A stretch of DNA of 64,000 nucleotides from Macrobrachium rosenbergii (taxonomy: Eukaryota > Arthropoda > Malacostraca > Decapoda > Palaemonidae), in contig NC_089749.1 in the NCBI RefSeq assembly GCF_040412425.1, positions 31,833,313 through 31,897,312 on the forward strand, in the 5' to 3' direction. This document shows positions 1 through 12,639 of this stretch, piece after piece. The notes under the pieces are model-generated. The model was not told the DNA's origin and made no database searches. It saw only the letters and a list, made by a program, of their open reading frames with translations. Made by a program: the position numbers and the translations under genes. The first letter of the stretch is position 1, and every line of letters begins with the position of its first letter.

Positions 1-1239
1 AAGAAACAATTTTTATTACAAGACAATTTTTTTTATACAAACCTACCAATCAAATGAGGAGTGCTTTCTCCCCAGCACCTTGAGTCTACTTGCATTGATA
101 ACTAAAGTACCTAACTTCCTCTTGTTTTTTAGACAAAAAACTGTTGAACTTGTGGAACATTCAGGATACGAATGTTGACATCTAGTATATGATAGGTAGT
201 TGTGTATAAAACCTTTGTTATGAAACAGTTTTTGCACAACTTTTGGATGTTAACCAGGTACGTTCTGGAATGCATGAGATACTTGAGGTTCTTTGCTCTG
301 CTCCTATGTGAATTTTACTTCTCATGACTTGCTTCTTAAAAATCCACTTGCATGCTGATGGGGTTATTTTGAGTGACATTCACACTCCCATAGATACTAA
401 ATATATTTCCATGTGTTGGATCTAGACAGTTGCTCATCCCTTCATTACTACATGGCTTGGGAATCCTTTGTACAGAATTAACTATTATAATTGTCAGTTT
501 ATAACAGGAGAAAGCCCATTTAATATCAGATATGTAATTTCTTCTTCAGCTGTATATTTTCTTTTGGAAACTATTCCAATAGATTGCTATCAGCTTGTAG
601 GCTTTTTGTTAAGCTTTAGTGTATTATTGATAAGTGGAATATTAAGAGGTATAACAATTATATTTTGTGAATTTTGATAAGGCTTGGGCACTTACATCAT
701 ATAATTTATCAAATTAAAATTTCTATGATTGATAAGCAAAGATGGTTACAGGTAAGAAGTAAGGTAGGTAGAACTACTGATGTGCCTTGCACTTCTAAGA
801 TATGCAATTTTTTACGTGCTTTATGGTATGTATAGGTAACCAAACACTCTTCAGAATGATAAATGATTTAAATTTTTGTGTTTTCATATGTGATATAATT
901 GTTTGGGTAGATGACACATTTTGCTTGATGTCCTGTTTCACTTTTAATGATGTAATATTCATGTGCTGTATATGACGTAGTTTTTCAATTTTTTTTTGTT
1001 TAGTTCGTTACAGAACTCATTGGCTCATTCTTACTTAGTATTTGTATAGATGATTTCATCGCACTTTAGTCAAATATAAATGTACATTGAAACTAGATTT
1101 TGATTAATTCTTTTACTGCGTAAATCCTTTTTCCATTTTTTTAATTTGGTGCTTGATACCAAAGAATTTCATGAAATATGAAAGAGTGGTTTAATTTGTT
1201 CCTTTGGCCACTGATGCCCCCAACCCACCATTACCACAG
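1..1239. other. Intron sequence upstream of first visible exon
   Basis: This AT-rich stretch contains no reading frame or repeat that I recognise. It is taken as the 3' part of an intron of the V-ATPase subunit a gene because the first visible exon starts at 1240 behind an acceptor (CCACAG). A stop codon (TAA at 1192) in the exon's frame shows that coding cannot extend far to the left. I looked for the conserved N-terminal part of the subunit and did not find it here, so it must lie further upstream. Confidence 0.6.
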
Positions 1240-1346
1240 GCCATGTATCCCCCAAACCTTCCTTACGACCAAGATGTCTATTTTGACGATGATGAGCGAG
1301 TAAACCTCCTGACCGACACAGCGCTTCACAACCTCAAACACATTGG
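1240..1346 (+). CDS. ATP6V0A: V-ATPase subunit a, exon 1 of window (variable cytosolic linker)
   Basis: The exon is 107 bp, 35 codons plus two bases. It is bounded by an acceptor CCACAG at 1234-1239 and a donor GG|GTAACT at 1347. The peptide is acidic and proline-rich at its start (AMYPPNLPYDQDVYFDDDER) and ends in NLKHIG. The final split glycine codon is completed by the first base of the exon at 38755, giving [16 protein letters not shown]. In animal a-subunits this is where a variable, charged linker precedes the conserved GFVAGV block, so position and phase support the call even though the linker sequence itself is not conserved. The frame runs into a stop one codon past the donor. The polypyrimidine tract before the acceptor is short and C-rich. 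It could be one of a set of alternative exons. Confidence 0.75.
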
Positions 1347-3779
1347 GTAACTAGTGCACCAAAGCTTCTTTTATTCAGTTGGTGTATTTCTTTTGAAATC
1401 TGTTGGTTGGTTTCTTTCATTATTTCTCTATTTCTTATGTCTTAAGACATATTGTTTGGTTTATCATATGGTTATTGACTTTAATGTTAATTTTATTAAA
1501 TCTGAGAAAATGTCATTAAGAAAGCCAAAATTCTGTATATTTTTGCTTTTTTATATTAAACTCAAGTAGTTTAAATTTAGAAAAATTTGTAGAAAATTAT
1601 TTGTATGACAGAATTTTTTTTGCACAGCTATTGAATGTATGGATTTTTGCTTTTGAGACAGTCTGTACCATATGATAAAGTTTGTTACAGTTCATTAGTC
1701 TCTCATGGTCATCCTATAAAGGTAAGTGCAGGTGGTATGGATTTTTTAACAGATGGTAGTTTAAAAGTTGTCATAATGTTCTTAGAACTTACTCTAATGA
1801 CAAAGAATTCTTTACATTTTATGTTTGAATAGTGGGACGACAAGGGTAGATTTTTTTTTGTGTGCATGGGCTTTTTTCATTCATATAAATTTTCTTGTTC
1901 TGTCTATCAATTAAACTGGAACTTTTAAGTGAAATCCCAATTAGAAAATTTTCATCTTATTTGCCAATTATTGTGAAAGGTGAAGGTGTATGATTTTGAG
2001 CACTCTAGTTTTGACTCAACCTCCCTTTAATACTTCTTTTCTGTATACAGTACATATTTAATCGTGGTTATTTTAGTTGTTGTGGAGTTGGGCAGTTCTC
2101 TAGCCCTATGATTTTGATCACGAGAGTACACAACTTTGCTTATTGATGGGCTGCCTGTAATATAGGGGTTTGGTGTAGGTGAGTTTGCCAAAGTACAATG
2201 TGCATATCTTTAACCTTTAAAAAGAAGAGTGCTTGTGAATATTACTTAGTTTAGTCCAGTTTTTAAGGAAATTTAAATAGATAAATTTATTCATAGCACG
2301 CAACTTTCATTCTCTGCAAGTGTTGAAATGAATCTAGGCAAAACTAGCTGCATTTAAATTATTGGTGTTTGAACTAGCATACTGTTGCCCATGTAAGGAC
2401 CTCAGTTTTGTATCTTGAGCTAACAAAACTACTTTTTATAAACTTCCCATGTAGTCCTGAACAGCTAGTAGAAACTTCAGTATGCACTCAAGTTTATTTT
2501 TTTTAATAGATGCATTTGCTCCTTGTCTATTTTTTGGTATGTCATTTTTAATGCCAGGTGTTCTTACTGTACCAACTGCTATGGCATTGACAGCTTGCAT
2601 GTTTTCAAATTTAATAGCAGCACTCACTTTTTTCCTCACACCCTTACTCTTCTATATGGTTTGAGAAATTGATGAAAATCAAACTAACAAGCCATTGTTT
2701 CTTTTAGTCATAATTTCTTATCTCTCTCCTTTGTTGATTCTGGAATAGAGGACAGTGGAACGTTGTCAAGCACCTAGATGATCTTTGTGACCATAGTGGT
2801 GAAGGAGTTGAGGACAAAGAAATATTGTGTAGGAAGAGCAGGACAAGTTTGCACCCTATATTCTGTGGAGGTTTCAGCTGCTAAATGCTCATGGGTTATG
2901 AAAGTTAATTGTCAAATTTCTTACAGAAATTGTTCAAAATCAATGTAATGTGGATTTTAAAAGTTTTTCTCCCCGTACCCCATAATCTTCAATTACAAAT
3001 CTACCCTTGTCGGAACCCTGTCTGGATCTTTTAAATGGACAACGCAACCATTTATAATAACGACTGTCACTGGTCGTTCAGCGTGAGGGTAGTCTGGAGG
3101 CGGGCGGTCAAACAAGTCTCACTCAGAACCTGCTTCCTGAAGACTCAAGGGGACCCATTCAGCTTGGGTATGTATCTGGTTTTATTGTGAGTTTGATTTA
3201 TTTTTTCATTCACATTGTACTCAGCATTAGTTATTTTCATTCCTATTAGTTTTACCCTCATGAATTGAAACATGTTTTTCTTAAGGCTTTCTCTTATTGA
3301 ACATTAGTTATATAATGTTACTGCTTGTATCTAATAGCAAATGGATATGCCTCATCCCCTTTCTATAGTATATTTATCTTTCTAGCTACTAGTTAACAAT
3401 ATCCCCCATTACTTTGCGCTGAAGGGGTTAATGCCTAGAGTGGCCCTTTCATGGTGCACTGTGGAGAGTAAATTAATAAATTTTCTTAAGCTTTCTGTTG
3501 ACCCAAGGCTGCATTACAATCTGCCTTTTACCCTTCATGTTATTTTTTTCCCATCTAGCTATCCAGTATTGTGAACTTTTCCTTGCTTGGTCAACCATCA
3601 AGCAAGAGTCCAGAAATGTTACTTGGGGTCTTGTTAAACTTTTACAATAATAAAATAAAGCTCTGTGACTTGGCCAAATAATTAGCTTTATTCTTGCCTA
3701 CTTTAACCCAGCTTCAAAAGTTTGGTCCATAAATGTAATGGTGTTATTTATTTGTCCCTCATGATTCTTTTAAAAAAGA
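1347..3779. other. Start of 37-kb intron, no recognised feature
   Basis: AT-rich intron DNA. A 60-codon hydrophobic open frame at 2482-2664 has no codon or homology support. Around 3030-3180 the composition becomes more GC-rich for about 150 bp and ends before a GTATGT that could be a donor, but no reading frame there resembles a known protein. I leave the stretch unassigned. Confidence 0.4.
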
Positions 3780-6700
3780 TGTTCCTATGGAAAGATGAAC
3801 CAGAGCCTATTTTGTAGAAGTATCCCTCTGCACGAGCTGAAATTGGTCATTGAAACTTGGTAACAAGGTCAGTAACTAGTGGTAGGAGGACAAGTTCGGG
3901 AAACAGTCTCCTCTTATGTTACCAGGCATGTCAAATAAGGACATCTTTTTGTAGTGCTATTGACTATCTGGTTGAACCTTGTCTTTTCTCACAGAGAATG
4001 TTTGGTAACTTTTCCAAGGGTATGGGTCTGCTGAAATAGAGTGAACAGCAGAGGAGTGAAGGAAGTGTGTGTGTGTGAGTCTGTGGGTGCATCACCCCTC
4101 CGTGTCTTTATATCCTTATCATTACTGTTACTTAGGTATAGGGGGTAGGATCTATACTCTTAACTTCCTTGTGAGGGGTGTAAGAGTTGGTTACCTTCAG
4201 AGTGGAGAAGGTTTGGTAACAGGAGTAAGGCTAAAAAGCATTCACTGGTACCATCAGGAAGAAATACCCTTTGACACCACTGAATTATCCCTCCCCCTCC
4301 CAAGCCTCTTCCTGCTAATGCTATAAGACTGTGCCACTTGAGTTGGACTCATCAGTCCATGGACTGATGAACAACTTCCCCTTGAAGAGACTGCTGAGAA
4401 AGTACAGCCCTCTTGGCAGTGGAGTCAGTTGTCATGGCTGCCTCCGAGGCAGGATCATGGCTTGACATGTGATTGAACATATTTGACGGCAAAGGAATGG
4501 AGTTCAGGTGTCAACTTGTGGGCCAACTTTTGGCATGAGAAGATGGGATATGATGTCTTCTCACTTCTTGAGACAAGTATCCATAAAAAGCAGTCTCATG
4601 TTACAGAACATTCTTGTTTTGGGAACCATCTTACTCTTTCTGAAGTATGAGGTAGAGGTGGTGGTTGAGTACAAATGTACTGTCAGCCAGGACTCTGATC
4701 CACCATGTAGTCTTCTAAACTACCCCCGGGATTACAGTGAAGGCAACAGCAGCCAAGCCATTAAGGGCAGCCACACCTTGGGTGTCTGGTGTTAGTAGGG
4801 GCCTTCCTTCTGGGAAACTAAGACAAAGAAACCCAGACATCTTCCTTTAGAATTGGCAAGGAGCCTTTCCAGTCTTTTTGTGCTCCCCTACCCCCATAGC
4901 TCCAACTAGGAAAGGAGATATGGAGAAGATAGCAGTTACCATCTCCAACAGCTATAAATAGGGAATGTCTGTGTCCTTCGGGATGACTGCAGAATATCCT
5001 TCAAGGGCTGACCCTTCCCACCTATTTCATGGCCTTGTTGGCCATCAGTCTCCAAGGTTTAACAGGTGACTGCAGACTGGTTATCGATCTCATTGTTGAA
5101 TGAATTTGTCCCTTAGACTCAATTGAAGTTGGAAACAGCACATTCCAGGTTGGATTTCTTCATAGGGGACAACTACATGCTTTTGGTCGATCTGAAGGAT
5201 GCATAATTTCAAGTGCTTGTCCATTACTCATTCAGAAAGTGGCTCCATTTTTTCTGCAGTGGAATGGTTTACCAGTTCAGCTCTGCTGTGGATTAGCAAG
5301 TGTTCACCATGATATTGGCACGGGTCCATTCACAGGGTATACACTTGCTGCAGTACCTGGATGACTGGTTCCATCTGGTGTCATCAGAGGAGCAAATCCT
5401 CCAGAACAGAAATGCCTCTCACAGTTTGCCACAACCTTAGGATTGTGATAAAGTATCTGGGCATGCCTATACACTAGGTAACTGCAAGAGTCTTCTGCAT
5501 CCTTGGGTCAGCAGGCTCAGAGGTGTTTTAGTACAATTCCAGTCACAACAGGAACAATCAGCTTGGCTTTGGCAGGTAATCCTTGGCCACTTGTCATCGC
5601 TGAAGAAGCTCATCCCTCATGGACCACTCTATCAACTTTCACTTCAAAGGCAACTGAAGTGACAGTGGTCAGTCTCAAGCAGTCCTCACCCTCAGTTTGT
5701 GCACTTGAGCAGGGAGATCAGGAAGGTTTTTGCCTGGTGGCTGGACAACAAGAACATCCATGTGGGGGTTCCCTCGAACACTCCACCTGCAAAGATGCTT
5801 CTATTCATGGAAGCACAGGAGGGGTGGGGTGTACACCTGAGTGGCATTTATGTTGCTGGTGAGGGATCAGAAGACATCTCATCTGCATATTGTTGTGTAG
5901 GAAATATGGACAGCACAGCTACCCTGTAGGCATTCCAAGATTTTATGGTGGTCACTGTAGTGTCAAGTGGCAACACAGCCATAGTGGCCTGTGTCAAAAA
6001 GGTGGGGGGAGCCCCCTTCACTGCTGTCAGTTTGCATAGCAGATACACAAGTGGGTTGTTTGCTGTACCATCAAGCTGTCAGCCAGGTACATTCTAGGTA
6101 GGAGGAATGTGATGGCAGAACAGTTTATCTTCCATGGCCAGGTAGTAAGAGACAGTGGTTTCTATTCCCTGTTGCGTCAAAAAGGCTGTTTCAGCTTTGG
6201 GAAATGCTGAGGATCACCTGTTTGCCATATAGCTAAACATGAAGCTTCTATTGCTCTACTCTCTTGTGCTAAATCCTTGGGCAGTTCTGGAAGATGCCTT
6301 CCCCTAGGAGAGTTTGTATATTTGTGTCTTTTATCCATTCGGCTTGATTCTCATTGGCCCCAAACCAAGTGGTTTCCCAATCAGCTGGCTCTCTTGGTCA
6401 AGTTGCTCTGAGAGTCCCCCCCCCCAGGCTACTCTACTTTGCCAGCCACATGTACAGAGGTAACACGGGGTGGTACAAGCCTTCCAGCTACATGCTTGGA
6501 GGTTATCCAGTGGCTCCTATGAGAGAGGCTTTTCTCACAGGACTTCCTTGTCTCCCTCTGTTGAGGCAGGCCCCTCTCAGCCTGTGCAGTGAAAGGCTGT
6601 CATTTTGCCTGAAGCATGGTCTTCAGACTGAAGTGCAAGAATCTTTTGGCTTCAATAGAGTTATCGATGTTCATAAGGAGCTTTGAGCAGTCTTGCCCTG

Positions 6701-7870
6701 CTGGGGAGCTTCAGCCTCTGGAGTGGTATGAGAGTTGCCCTCTGCAGCATAAGTCAGGTGCTGTATGAGCCTTTGGCAGGGTGGGGGGGGGCCTCTCACT
6801 GCAAGGTTTTACACTCAGACTTTTACTGCTAGCCTTAGCCTCGACAAGTATATTGGCAAGTTTTGTGGCATTTCTTATTGCTCCCATCATTCAGGTTCTG
6901 AATTTGTGGCGAAAATTCAGAACCAGTCAGTTCCTGACAAAAGATACGAGAGCTTTGCAGTTAAGTGTATGACTTGTTTTGTAAGGTAATCAGTTGGAGT
7001 TTGGATGAGAGTTCACAAGTCAGACATATGGGACCATCTCTCACATTTCGAGAGCAACTTTTTAGTAGCTCAGATAATGAGGACAGGCATCTGGGAATTT
7101 CAGAATAACTTTAACCTCATTATACCTAAAGGATGTGTCTGCAAAGTCCTGAATACCTTCTCCCTAGGACCAGTGGTTGTGCAGTCACCCAAGCTCTTCT
7201 CAGACAGAAAAGCATCTGGCCTAAATTACTTGGAAGATTGGGGTTAAAAGGTAAAATGACTGGCTTCTCTCTATCATCCTTCTTCTGCTTTTATCTTCCA
7301 TCATCTTTCTTCCCCCCTCCCTCTTTTATCTTCCATCTTCCTCCCTCAGTAGGAGAGCAGCTTGGATGGGTACCTGGTAAATTGGGTGCAGATGCAGGTT
7401 GGCTACACAAATGAGTAACTTTGTGGTATAGCTTTGTGTGATAAGATGTGACCCTCTGCTCTCCCTTTTTAAGAGTGGTGAGGTAGAGCTGTAATCTGAA
7501 CCCTTCATTTGTTAGAGGTCAGATTGTAGTTGCCTTCTGACTAAGCTATCCAAGGTTTTCCTGTATGAGCAATATCTCAGATGCACCTCATTCAAGCTGG
7601 GTTCTGTTGTTGTGATCTCTTTGCCTTACCAAATAGGTAGTTACAGAATTTAATGCTCTCCTGCTCACTATCATTGCCAGGAATGTGACAATTTGGGGTG
7701 GAGATTAAACCTTCCAGTCAATTAAAAGAACCACCTACCTAAGGAGTTAATCTCCTACATCAAATTTTATGGTTTGTATTTCTGTGGGAATGTTTATTTG
7801 TTCCTATGGAAAAACAAAGTATCACCTTTATGTAGGAGTATTCATACATAAAAGGTGGTTAACTTGTGGG
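3780..7870 (+). mobile_element. Decayed DIRS-like retroelement (copy B1)
   Basis: Family evidence comes from the reverse transcriptase part at about 5150-5400. It reads, across frame breaks, MLLVDLKDA, RKWLHFF, GMVYQF and then LLQYLDDWFH at about 5345-5374. The YLDDW catalytic box is typical of DIRS-type elements that use a tyrosine recombinase. At about 6070-6130 the sequence encodes KLSARYILGRRNVMAEQ, corresponding to the LSARYIPGxxNxxADxLSR end of the DIRS RNase H domain. Numerous stops and frameshifts make it inactive. The words GTTCCTATGGAAA occur near both ends (about 3781 and 7801), consistent with terminal repeats but not proven. Part of its 3' region resembles 29.5-31.2 kb. A gypsy-type origin is less likely because no LTR, protease or DDE integrase block is visible. 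Confidence 0.6.
5345..5375 (+). pseudogene. DIRS-like reverse transcriptase catalytic box YLDDW
   Basis: Codons TAC CTG GAT GAC TGG at 5354-5368 give YLDDW, the polymerase active-site motif. The flanking LLQ and FHLVSS fit DIRS-like RTs. Upstream, a palm motif VDLKDA at about 5191 is followed by a TAA where a tyrosine is expected. The two motifs are in a broken frame, so this is a relic. Confidence 0.6.
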
Positions 7871-9020
7871 TAATGGGACCAGTGGAGGAATACCCTCATT
7901 CTCATGCTGTCACCAAGCTCTTCCATTGATTAATGAAGTCTTGCTGTGCTCATGATGATTGCTAAGTTGAAAGTTGTATATTTATTTGTTGTGGAGAAGT
8001 AGTGCTAATGGAGGTGTGAAGTGGCGAGTGTATGGGACCCTTCATTTCCTCTTAAGTGGATCCCCACCATTACTGCTCCCCTCTAGGGTAGGCTCTACAG
8101 CTGTTAGGGAGGTTTCATTAAATGGAGGAAGGCAAAAAGCATTAGCATACTACTCCCTACTCCACACCTCTAACCTCTCTCTGCCCCTTCCCTTTATGCA
8201 CTGCTCTTTTGGCTGATACAGGGTATGGACAAGAAGGTAAGTGATCAATACGCCTACCCTTAACACATTTACTGCTGTTGCTGCACCTGCAAGGAGCTCA
8301 ATGCTGTTGAGTTTCCAGTGGCAGTTGTCTTTCTTGTGGAAGATGTGTCTGTGGTATCAGCCATAGCTAAGCTCCTACAGAGGAGAGCAAAACACATGCT
8401 ATGAGCTAGGAGAAGCAGCACAAGCACTTTCCTTCTTACCCCTTCTTCTCAAGCTTTTCTTCTTCTTCTTATGTCTTCACCTTCCTACTGCAGGGAGAAG
8501 AAAAGAGTCCTAGAAGATCTCCCCAGTTTGGGGAGGTGACAGTGCTCTTCCACTTCTGGGTGTTACTCTCACTGCAGGCAGGGCCAACCTGGATTTCATT
8601 GAGTGAGCTTGGTAATTTGGGTTGAAACCTGCTTCTTGGACACGAGGAATGCTTTCCATCCATGTTTTGTTCATAGCACATGGTAGGGCCAACATATCGC
8701 CTGTGCTGTTTGTGATCCTCGAACCATACAGTGCTACAATGTATGTGGTAATCTGCTTGCAGGGTGTGAAAACATTACCACAATGTGTGCAAGCACCCCA
8801 AGTCTTGCCCAACAAAATGTGTCATGAGAAGTCCCATGGGGCTTTGAGTGATTGCTCTTCCCCAACTTGAGGGAGGCATGGTTCACGATCACCTCTGGGT
8901 TTTCTGTTCATTCAAGGTTGACACAGGTCTCAGCAAGTGCTTTCAGTACCCTGGGACAACCCGTGCTCTCCCTAACACAATTACTTTTTTGTGACTTCCT
9001 CCCGTGGGGGTTACTGCTGC
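7871..9020. other. Intron DNA of unknown origin
   Basis: Mixed composition with short open frames on both strands, none recognised. GC content is a little higher than in ordinary intron around it, and TTGGG-type direct words suggest old mobile-element debris, but I see no motif to name a family. Confidence 0.3.
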
Positions 9021-9170
9021 CAGTGCAGCTCAAGTGGTACATTATAGGCATTATTAAAGATGGTTTGCAGTGTCCCTTCATCCCCTAGCTACACCTCCAT
9101 TTTTAGCTTTGTACTTTACCTCCATATTTGCATCCTTTCATATTGCAGTCCAACCACTCCAACTCCATCT
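9020..9170 (+). repeat. Diverged fragment of the decapod SINE-like repeat
   Basis: The order of words here (GGTACATTATAGGCATTATT, GTTTGCAG, CCCTTCATCCCCTAGCT, TACCTCCAT) parallels the better copy at about 62205-62310 (GTGCACTGTAGGCATTACTT, CTTTGCAG, CCCTTTGGTCCCTAGCT, TACCTCCATTCATAT). The 3' part with the CGCTGAATGACC box is missing or too diverged to recognise. Confidence 0.45.
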
Positions 9171-9700
9171 TTTCATTGTCTAAAGCATTGATTTGCTGAA
9201 AGTGCCTCAGAGTTTACAGCCTGATTTTCATAAATCATCATTGTGACTCTTCCACCCATTCCACCCAAAGCATATGTTAGAGGCAGAGCCACCCTTGTGC
9301 TTGGTATGTGGATGGTTTCTTACAGATCTCCACAGTACAGTTCACTTGGTTACCAGGCTAGTTTCTATGCCTGCAATCTTCCTGCCCCAGGGTTATTTGT
9401 GGCCCGCCATGGGCCCTTTACAGTAAACCCACCATATTCGCAGGGGATGCATTCCAGACCCCCATGTGAATAGTTAAAATCTGCAAATACTTGCTACCCC
9501 CTCTAAAGCTTATAACTGACTGTCTTGAAAGTTCAAATACCAAATGTATACTTGAAGTATCATCCTACATCAAATATACCTTAAATTATTATCTGTTACT
9601 ATATTAATCTTTGAAATTATATTAATATAATTTTAAAGTCATCTTAAATATTAGTACCCTTAAAACTATATAAATACAAACTTCTAAGCCTTCCAGCCAA

Positions 9701-9795
9701 AGCAGAGAGAGAGAGAGAGAGTGAGTTACCACTTCGACTTATATTCAGCAAGGCTGGCTGGGGCAAAAGAGAGAAAGAAAGAGAGAGAGAGAGAG
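9701..9795. repeat. GA microsatellites
   Basis: Two short GA tracts, about 9703-9722 and 9779-9794, separated by 56 bp. They are simple repeats without coding meaning. Confidence 0.9.
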
Positions 9796-9839
9796 TTTAT
9801 CTTTTTAATTTCTGACAATAGCAAAATTTATATGTTTTT

Positions 9840-10128
9840 CTGGATCGGGGTCCCGTGTCAGCCGGTGAAAAAGTCCATTCAGCACTTATTTCTAGGTAAT
9901 TCCGTTGCTAGATACCAGAGAAAGCTAAATGAAATGCTGGAGTTACTACCCCCAGAGCGAGCTCCACTAGATGGAGTCGTGTATGGAAAAGGGTGAACTA
10001 CAAAAACATGGAACCTTATCCTATAGAGATTCCCAATGTCAAAAGTCCCAACGAGAGAGGTGCCGATACAAGCCCATGCACTACTCACGGACTGTATACA
10101 AGGCAACACTAGTCGCATTCCATTTTAG
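9840..10128 (+). repeat. Left inverted terminal repeat of DIRS-like copy A1
   Basis: It begins CTGGATCGGGGTCCCGTGTC and contains TTCAGCACTTATTTCTAGGT and CCCCAGAGCGAGCTCCACTA. The reverse complement of the same sequence is at about 17385-17665. The match stops at 10128 after TTTTAGCAC, where internal sequence begins. Further copies are at 55.87-56.25, 56.6-57.0 and 59.4-59.87 kb. Confidence 0.8.
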
Positions 10129-10477
10129 CACGCAATTTCGTTCACACGTAATTTCGTTGTGATCCTTATTTTGTGCTCTATTTTGGATTTTTTGTGGCAT
10201 CCTCGCAAGGTTCTTCTTCAAAAACTTGAGTACCAGTGTTTTATTGTCTTTTAGGCGATTGAGGCTCCTTATTTTCCTTTAGTTTAATAATTAAAGGGAT
10301 TTATAACGCCCGTCTCGATCTCCTCTCACGGCGTCTCTTGACCTCTCTTGGTCTTGGGTCGGCATGTTTGTTTTGTGTTATTTATTAGTATCCCTTTTTA
10401 TTTGGGATATTTTACCAATTAATGATTCCTAACTTTAGTGGGTTTGATTAATTTTATGTTTGTTCTGTACCCCTTTA

Positions 10478-10795
10478 CTACGAGAAGTGCTGTTTAGCGT
10501 TTAGGCTACAAGCTACCCCCTCGGGCCCATTCGCTTTTTATCATGGCTTCATTACGAGAGTGATATTTAACGTTTAGGCTACGAGCTACCCCCTCGGGCC
10601 CATTCGCCTTTTATCATGGCTTCATTACGAGAGTGATGTTTAGCGTTTAGGCTACGAGCTACCCCCTCGGGCCCATTCGCTTTTTATCGTGGCTTCATTA
10701 CGAGAAGTGCTGTTGAGCGTTTAGGCTAAGAGCTACCCCCTCGAGCCCATTCGCTTATTATCATGGCCTCATTATGCTTTATTTTTGTCCCTCAC
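10478..10795 (+). repeat. Tandem repeat, about 73-bp unit, four copies
   Basis: The unit includes GCGTTTAGGCTACGAGCTAC and CCCCTCGGGCCCATTCGC followed by ATGGCTTCATTACGAGA. TTAGGCT recurs at 10501, 10574, 10647 and 10721, a period of 73-74 bp. A diverged fifth copy lies at about 10900-10990. It sits in the presumed leader of the DIRS-like element, where tandem repeats can carry promoter or packaging signals; that role is inferred only. Confidence 0.85.
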
Positions 10796-12639
10796 TTCTC
10801 TTAGCCTTTGGGGATTTTATTTTCATTGGTACTGTTACGGTTTTTACTTTGTTTTTATAATTTTGTTTATTTTGTGAATTTTGTGTTCCCTTCCTGGTCA
10901 AGTGCTGTCTTGCTGTTTAGGCTATGTGGTTCCCCCTCGGGCCTATTCGCTTCTTATTTTGGCTTTATTTTGCCTTGTTTTAGACTCACTTCTCTAGCTT
11001 ATGGGAACATGATTTTCATTGGTACATTTAATTTTTGACCTTGTGCTTGGATGCTTTTGAATTTTGTTAATTTTGGGGTACTTTCATTTAACTGGAGGTC
11101 AGCCATGTCCCTTCACGTTCATGTCGTGTTGGGCCTGCCTATCCTCCTACATGTACCTTATAGAAAATTTTTGTTTTATTATGAATTATTTGAGTTATTG
11201 GTTAGCCTTTACCTCTCTCCTAGGCTTCCTTCCTTTGCATCGCCTCAGTTAGGTTAGCCTAGGGGTTGGCTGTAACACTTTTTCCCTTCGGGGAAAAATT
11301 GTTAAGGGAGGGACGATCTCGATCTGTACGTATGAGTTTCATGTCTGTGATCTCGTTCTGTACATGTGTGTTTTATGTCTGGTGCTTCCCTTTGTTTGGT
11401 TTTGGCTTGGATATATTGCCTACGTCCACCCTCTCCCTGTTTCGGCTTTTCACTTAGGCTAATGTTCCTAATAAGTTAAGCTGGAATAGCGAGGGTTTAC
11501 CTGCGTAGCCTATCCTAGTTCAATCCTTCTTTGGGTTGCTTACCAATGGTGACCGGGAGTGCTCTCCCCACTCCTGTTCACACTTCTTTTACTGACTATA
11601 TATATATTATTTTGTGGTATCGAGAATCCCCTTCTCTCCCTTTTATCCTTTGCTCTCTCTCTCCCCTTGGTTTGTTTTCAAGGTTTGTTAACTTTCCAAG
11701 GCTTGAGAGCAATTTATCCTTATTTTATGCTGTAGCCTACATCCCCTCCCTCTGCATTGATTGATTGTCCCTCGGTGTGTCTGACCTCATCTGTTGGCAC
11801 TCCACCTGGACCTGGAGGTGACCGGGAGTGCTCTCCCCACTCCTGTTCACACTCCTTTTATCTTTCTTTGCTCTCCTGGCCGTAGAGGTTTTTGCCCTTC
11901 CTCTCCTTTTCTCTCGCTCTTGTCGTGCAACACAGCTTACATAGCGAGGGGATCTATGAGAATCTCTGGGCGCCCGGGGAGTGCTGTCCCACCCCTGGTC
12001 GCTACTTTGGGTTACCAACCTCCTGGCCTATCCTTCCCCCTTCCTTTTACGTCGACTGTTTCCCTTCGTGGTGCTTCCTACATGTTCGCACCTCACTGTT
12101 GGGATCTCATACGAGGCCAGTTAGCGTTTTCCACCTAACTGTCTTCTGTTTTATTTACTTTTGGCGTTCCCCCTCCTTTTTGCTACTACCTGTTCTGTGT
12201 TTCGTTATCTTGTTGGGCGCTCTCCTTGCTTACTGCTCCGGCGATTTTAGTGTTTAGCGGTCGGCGTTTATTCCCCCCACCGCTATCACTTTGTTCAGGA
12301 TATCCTCCTCCGGGGGTTTTCCTCTCTTGGCTCTGAGTGCGCCCACTTCCGAACAGTTCATAACCTTCCCACATATTGTTCAAACATGATCGCTTCGGAA
12401 TGTTCCGTTGACTCTGTTTTTATGTCTATGAGTTTTGTCCTGTTAGCCCGGTTTTCTCTCCGGTTTTCTCCGGGGGTTTTCCTGGTCTGACTAGGCTAAT
12501 CGCTGCTACGGTACTCTGCTCCGGCATCCGTTCCAGCATGCCCATTTCTCATACGTTTTCAGCTGGTTTTGTCAAGTGCAGGAATGCTCCGCTATCCTGC
12601 AACAAACCAGCGATCACGGAGTCTATAGTTCCCATTCCG

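Noticed and set aside
2436..2664. Hydrophobic 60-codon frame that could be a membrane exon
   Set aside because: It does not match subunit a membrane segments, the order would be wrong (before the cytosolic core), and phases do not fit.
3030..3180. GC-richer stretch followed by GTATGT, a possible extra exon
   Set aside because: No conserved peptide, and inclusion between exons 1240-1346 and 38755-38881 would break the split glycine codon unless its length and phase fit, which I could not show.
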